NCBI GenBank assembly: GCA_014529385.2
Contig: CM043964.1
Span: 104,085,587-104,149,586, forward strand
Length of the DNA stretch: 64,000 nt
Direction: 5' to 3'
DNA from: Adiantum capillus-veneris
Taxonomy: Eukaryota > Streptophyta > Polypodiopsida > Polypodiales > Pteridaceae
Below are positions 61,057 through 64,000 of this stretch, in pieces. The translations under genes were made by a program, and so were the position numbers. Below the pieces are notes generated by a model. That model worked only from the letters and a program-made list of their open reading frames with translations, had not been told where the DNA came from and searched no databases. How positions within the stretch are numbered: position 1 is the stretch's first letter; each line of letters begins with the position of its first letter.

Positions 61057-62041
61057 GCTTCTTGTCCCCCTCCCGTTAGCACACCCGACCGTGTGGGAAG
61101 TGGAGGCAAGCACCAACAAAAGAGGTTGCAGTAGCAAAGGCTCGTTTGATACGCTATTGGGAAACAAGCAAACTGGAACACCTCTATAGTGATGTCACCC
61201 AAGAGCGTTGAAAGAGAACTACAAGACACCAAAATCTTTGCAAAATCCTTTTGAAACTCCACAAGTCCAATAGGTGTAGACCCTTGGGAATTTACTAGCC
61301 GTCGCCCACCCAAGAGACTATGTCACATAGGAGCAAACCCTACCAAAGCATGGATTTACAGCACACGCCGACCAATGCATATGAAGACAAGAGCCTCTCC
61401 TTACACAATCAAACATCACAAACCCACAAATTCAACATCAATTGCACAATTCATAGATACATACCTTCCGAATCTGTCTACACACAATTTGCCACTAGGT
61501 TGCCATAGCCATAACCCTACTGAGAACTAGTCATAACCTGATGAGCACCACTCCAATTGGGGCACTTTAAAGCTTGAAAAATGACTGGCGAGAAAGCTTA
61601 AGATGACTAAAATTGATTCCATACGCCCCCATGAGCAAAATTGACGCGAACAGAGAGCTGTCCCAGCACGACTACACGTAGAGAAGGCTAGTCGGGGCAA
61701 AAAACTACATCCAAGAGCACCAAGGAGACATAACGAGCTAAAACCTGCAAATTTCTGATCTTTTTCTAAAATGTTTTTAGTTTGTACATGAGTTTAAGTT
61801 ATATACAAGGCTCACTTCAAAATACTCACTCACGGGCACTTACAGTAGCCCGACAGCTGTCACTAGACTAGCGACTTGCAGTGCATGTACATGTGCTTGC
61901 TAAAGCAAGCTAAAAAAACCCACAAAAAGAAAGCCCACACACCCTTTTGACATCGGGCGTCATGTCCATATGTACAAATTTACAAAAAACGGGGTGTCAG
62001 AAATGCGCCCAACATAGTTTGCCACACCCTAGCCTGCTAGA
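61057..62041 (-). other. 3' untranslated region of Gypsy-2
   Basis: Minus-strand DNA after the Gypsy-2 stop, about 985 bp with no frame of note. It ends in a purine run GGGAGGGGGACAAG (about 61,060-61,073), and TGTTAGTTG begins at 61,056, which could be the polypurine tract and LTR start. The LTR itself was not confirmed because no second copy is in the window. Confidence 0.45.
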
Positions 62042-64000
62042 TCATTCATGATCAGCAGCACAAAAGAGATCCTGTAAACCACATGAGGGAGTCTTCAAAT
62101 CATCTTCATCATTAACCACATGATCAGAAAATTCTTCAAAAGAAGGCTCATCCTCAATCACAGTCATCAACCTTGCAATATACTTCTTCAACCTGTAGCC
62201 ATTCACACGTGCTTTATGCAGGGTACCATCCAAGTCAGCAAGCTGATATGTGCCATTCGGAAACCTGTTTAAGACCAAGAAAGGACCTTGCCACTTGATT
62301 TGAAATTTCTTTTGAAAAGTGCTATCAAGCTTACTATTGTAACGAAGCACCATGTCACCCTTCTTGATGTCCTTGTTCTTTACCTTCTCATTTGCCTTTG
62401 CTTGACTCTTCTTCAAGACCTGCTCATAATGCTCAAAAGCTAACACCCTATCCAATTGTACACATTGCAAATATAAAAGTCTTTCCTTGAATGCATCCTT
62501 GGGCTCTTCTTCAAGCTTTAGCATCATCTTCAAGGATGGTATCTCCACCTCAATAGGAAGTAAAGCCTCTTTGCCAAAAACTAGATGGAAGGGAGAAAAA
62601 CCAGTACCTGATTTGATGGCAGTCCTATAAGCCCATAGAGCACAAGGTAGCTCTAAATCCCAAGTCTTCACATTGTTTCTTTTCATCTTTGTAAGCATCC
62701 TTATGAGCTCTCCATTAAACCTTTCATTCATGCCATTGCATTGGGGATAATATGGAGTAGTAAACCTGCGATGCACATGAAGCTTTTCACATAGATAATC
62801 CACCAACTCTCCCCTGAAACCTGGACCCTTGTCAGAAAGTAACTCCAATGGCATGCCAAATTTGCAGAAAATATCTTCATATATAAATAAGGAAACATCT
62901 TTACTCGTGATGTGCTTAACAGCTTTGGCTTCGGCCCACCTGGATCGATAGTCAACAGCAGTAAGTATGTAAGATTTGCCTCTAGCTGTCATAGGTAGAG
63001 GACCTATTGCATGAATACCCCACTTCTCAAACACATCATAAGACACAATGGTGCCTCTAATTTCTAATTTGAGAACCCTATTTGCCATGCTTTGACACTC
63101 TTGACAAGACTTGCACCAATGATGAACATCACGTTGAACACTTGGCCACACATAACCCTCCCGCAAGACTTTATGCAAAGTGATCTTTGCAGAAAAGTGA
63201 CCACCACAAGAACCCTCATGATTCTCCTCTAAAATTTTGTAAATTTCCTCTTTCCAAGGCACTTTTCTCATCACAAGATCAGCCCCCTTCATATACAAGG
63301 CATCACCAAGTAGAACATACCTTTTGGCACGATGTAGGAAGGCGTACTTTTTTGGCTTTTCCAACTCTGATGGAAGCATACCTGTTTGTAGAAACTCTTC
63401 CTCCCTCTCTAAAGCTTCCCTTCCCAAATAAAGAGGAGAATCAGCCCTTATCACATACAATTGCCCAATTGAAGCTTGCGCTGCACCATGTGCTTCTTCA
63501 TTTTGAGACCTGTCCACATGCCTTAAACTCCAAGCTTCAAAATGCTTAAGCAGATTCTTCACTTGAAAACACATATTTCTGAGCCTTGGATTCTTAGTTT
63601 GCCACACCCCAAGTACTTGCTTAACCACCAAAAGAGCATCACCTCTTACCCTCACACGACGGATGCCAAGCTCAAGGCAAAGGTTGAGACCTTTCTCCAA
63701 AGTAGCATACTCAGCTTCATTGTTGCTTTGTGTTGTAAGCTTCAAACTCCTTTTGGTTACCAAAGCACCTTGAGGATTATAAACTACCACACCTCCTGAA
63801 GCTTCACCATGCGCTTTCCTGTAAGAGCCATCAAAAAACAATAGATAGGCATTGTCTATGTCAGGAGCTTCCATGTGTTGCTTCTTCACCGCATCCTCCT
63901 TAAGAAGAAGAGGGCTTTCCTTATAGGTAAGCAAATCAGCCAATGTAGCCCTTGTACTCTCCTCAACAAGAAAAGAGAATTGGAATTCCTGTAGCTCCAC
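62042..64000 (-). CDS. Gypsy-2 (Tat-type) RNase H-integrase polyprotein, partial
   Basis: 652 codons without a break, running off the right edge; stop at 62,042-62,044. Residues 1-25 are the end of a first RNase H. Residues 50-180 are a second, archaeal-type RNase H with D57, E95 and D121 ('LLFFDGSYRK', 'SNNEAEYATL', 'VRGDALLVVKQVL'). The zinc-binding region is about 261-302 (H261, H268, C296, C299). The integrase core has D390 in 'LLSDKGPGF' and E426 in 'NERFNGELIRML', 35 residues apart as usual. The first Asp, expected in 'WGxDxIGPLP', is His at residue 330 (codon CAT). The C-terminus has a GPF-type module 'WQGPFLVLNRFPNGTYQL'. This family is distinct from Gypsy-1, with a similar domain order. 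Confidence 0.93.
   Translation of the reverse strand: MELQEFQFSFLVEESTRATLADLLTYKESPLLLKEDAVKKQHMEAPDIDNAYLLFFDGSYRKAHGEASGGVVVYNPQGALVTKRSLKLTTQSNNEAEYATLEKGLNLCLELGIRRVRVRGDALLVVKQVLGVWQTKNPRLRNMCFQVKNLLKHFEAWSLRHVDRSQNEEAHGAAQASIGQLYVIRADSPLYLGREALEREEEFLQTGMLPSELEKPKKYAFLHRAKRYVLLGDALYMKGADLVMRKVPWKEEIYKILEENHEGSCGGHFSAKITLHKVLREGYVWPSVQRDVHHWCKSCQECQSMANRVLKLEIRGTIVSYDVFEKWGIHAIGPLPMTARGKSYILTAVDYRSRWAEAKAVKHITSKDVSLFIYEDIFCKFGMPLELLSDKGPGFRGELVDYLCEKLHVHRRFTTPYYPQCNGMNERFNGELIRMLTKMKRNNVKTWDLELPCALWAYRTAIKSGTGFSPFHLVFGKEALLPIEVEIPSLKMMLKLEEEPKDAFKERLLYLQCVQLDRVLAFEHYEQVLKKSQAKANEKVKNKDIKKGDMVLRYNSKLDSTFQKKFQIKWQGPFLVLNRFPNGTYQLADLDGTLHKARVNGYRLKKYIARLMTVIEDEPSFEEFSDHVVNDEDDLKTPSCGLQDLFCAADHE

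Overview
The window looks like nuclear DNA of a land plant, most likely a fern. The pointers are a plant-type nuclear tRNA-Gly(UCC), decayed PPR sequence of the 'SWSALIAGYAQ' type that is amplified in fern genomes, long (AG/TC)n and (TG/CA)n tracts, and LTR retrotransposons over most of the length. The fern call is inference; 'land plant, nuclear' is firm. No certainly intact cellular protein gene was found. The tRNA genes look intact, and nearly every retroelement reading frame is broken.

1-28,557: two nearly identical arms of about 5.9 kb (1-5,914 and 22,716-28,557) face each other across a 16.8-kb spacer. Each arm carries a tRNA-Gly(UCC), a fossil Copia integrase, a 532-bp tandem repeat and large microsatellites. 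The spacer holds, in order: the 3' end of an antisense Copia element; an LTR plus primer-binding site of another element; a young Copia (Copia-1, 7,182-12,297, target duplication GCTTG) nested in that element; a diverged third copy of part of the arm; and, nested in that third copy, Copia-2 (13,696-21,981). Copia-2 has lost its reverse transcriptase and has amplified its protease-integrase segment as four tandem units of 1,272 bp plus a 692-bp partial unit. Copia-1 and Copia-2 share several inactivating lesions, so a defective lineage appears to have been moved in trans.

28,558-44,950: a decayed PPR gene (minus strand, with a possible organelle-targeting N-terminus) lies next to a multi-exon gene (minus strand) whose last exons encode the SAM-binding end of a beta-class (N4-cytosine/N6-adenine type) DNA methyltransferase. 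A 3.56-kb tandem duplication covers the junction of the two. One duplicate was hit by a 5.1-kb LTR element with no visible coding capacity (one LTR at 38,521-38,694). The other was hit by a short LINE-like insert that encodes only an ORF1-like protein and ends in (TC)n, placed inside a (TC)n tract.

45,100-60,423: an alternating purine-pyrimidine tract, then a 14.8-kb Ty3/Gypsy element of the Tat type (two RNase H domains) with LTRs of about 1.94 kb. A 5.5-kb minus-strand Copia (Copia-3, target duplication ATTTG) is inserted in its first RNase H. 60,424-61,055 is a GC-rich, CACGTGG-rich repeat island. 61,057-64,000 is the 3' end of a second Tat-type Gypsy (minus strand) running off the window; its 652-codon frame is open, but the first catalytic Asp of its integrase reads His.

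The window is best read as a stratified record of nested insertion, segmental inversion and tandem duplication rather than an operating gene set. The most unusual items are the retroelement with an internal tandem array, the large inverted repeat with a third copy, the ORF1-only LINE in a microsatellite, and the methyltransferase-like gene.
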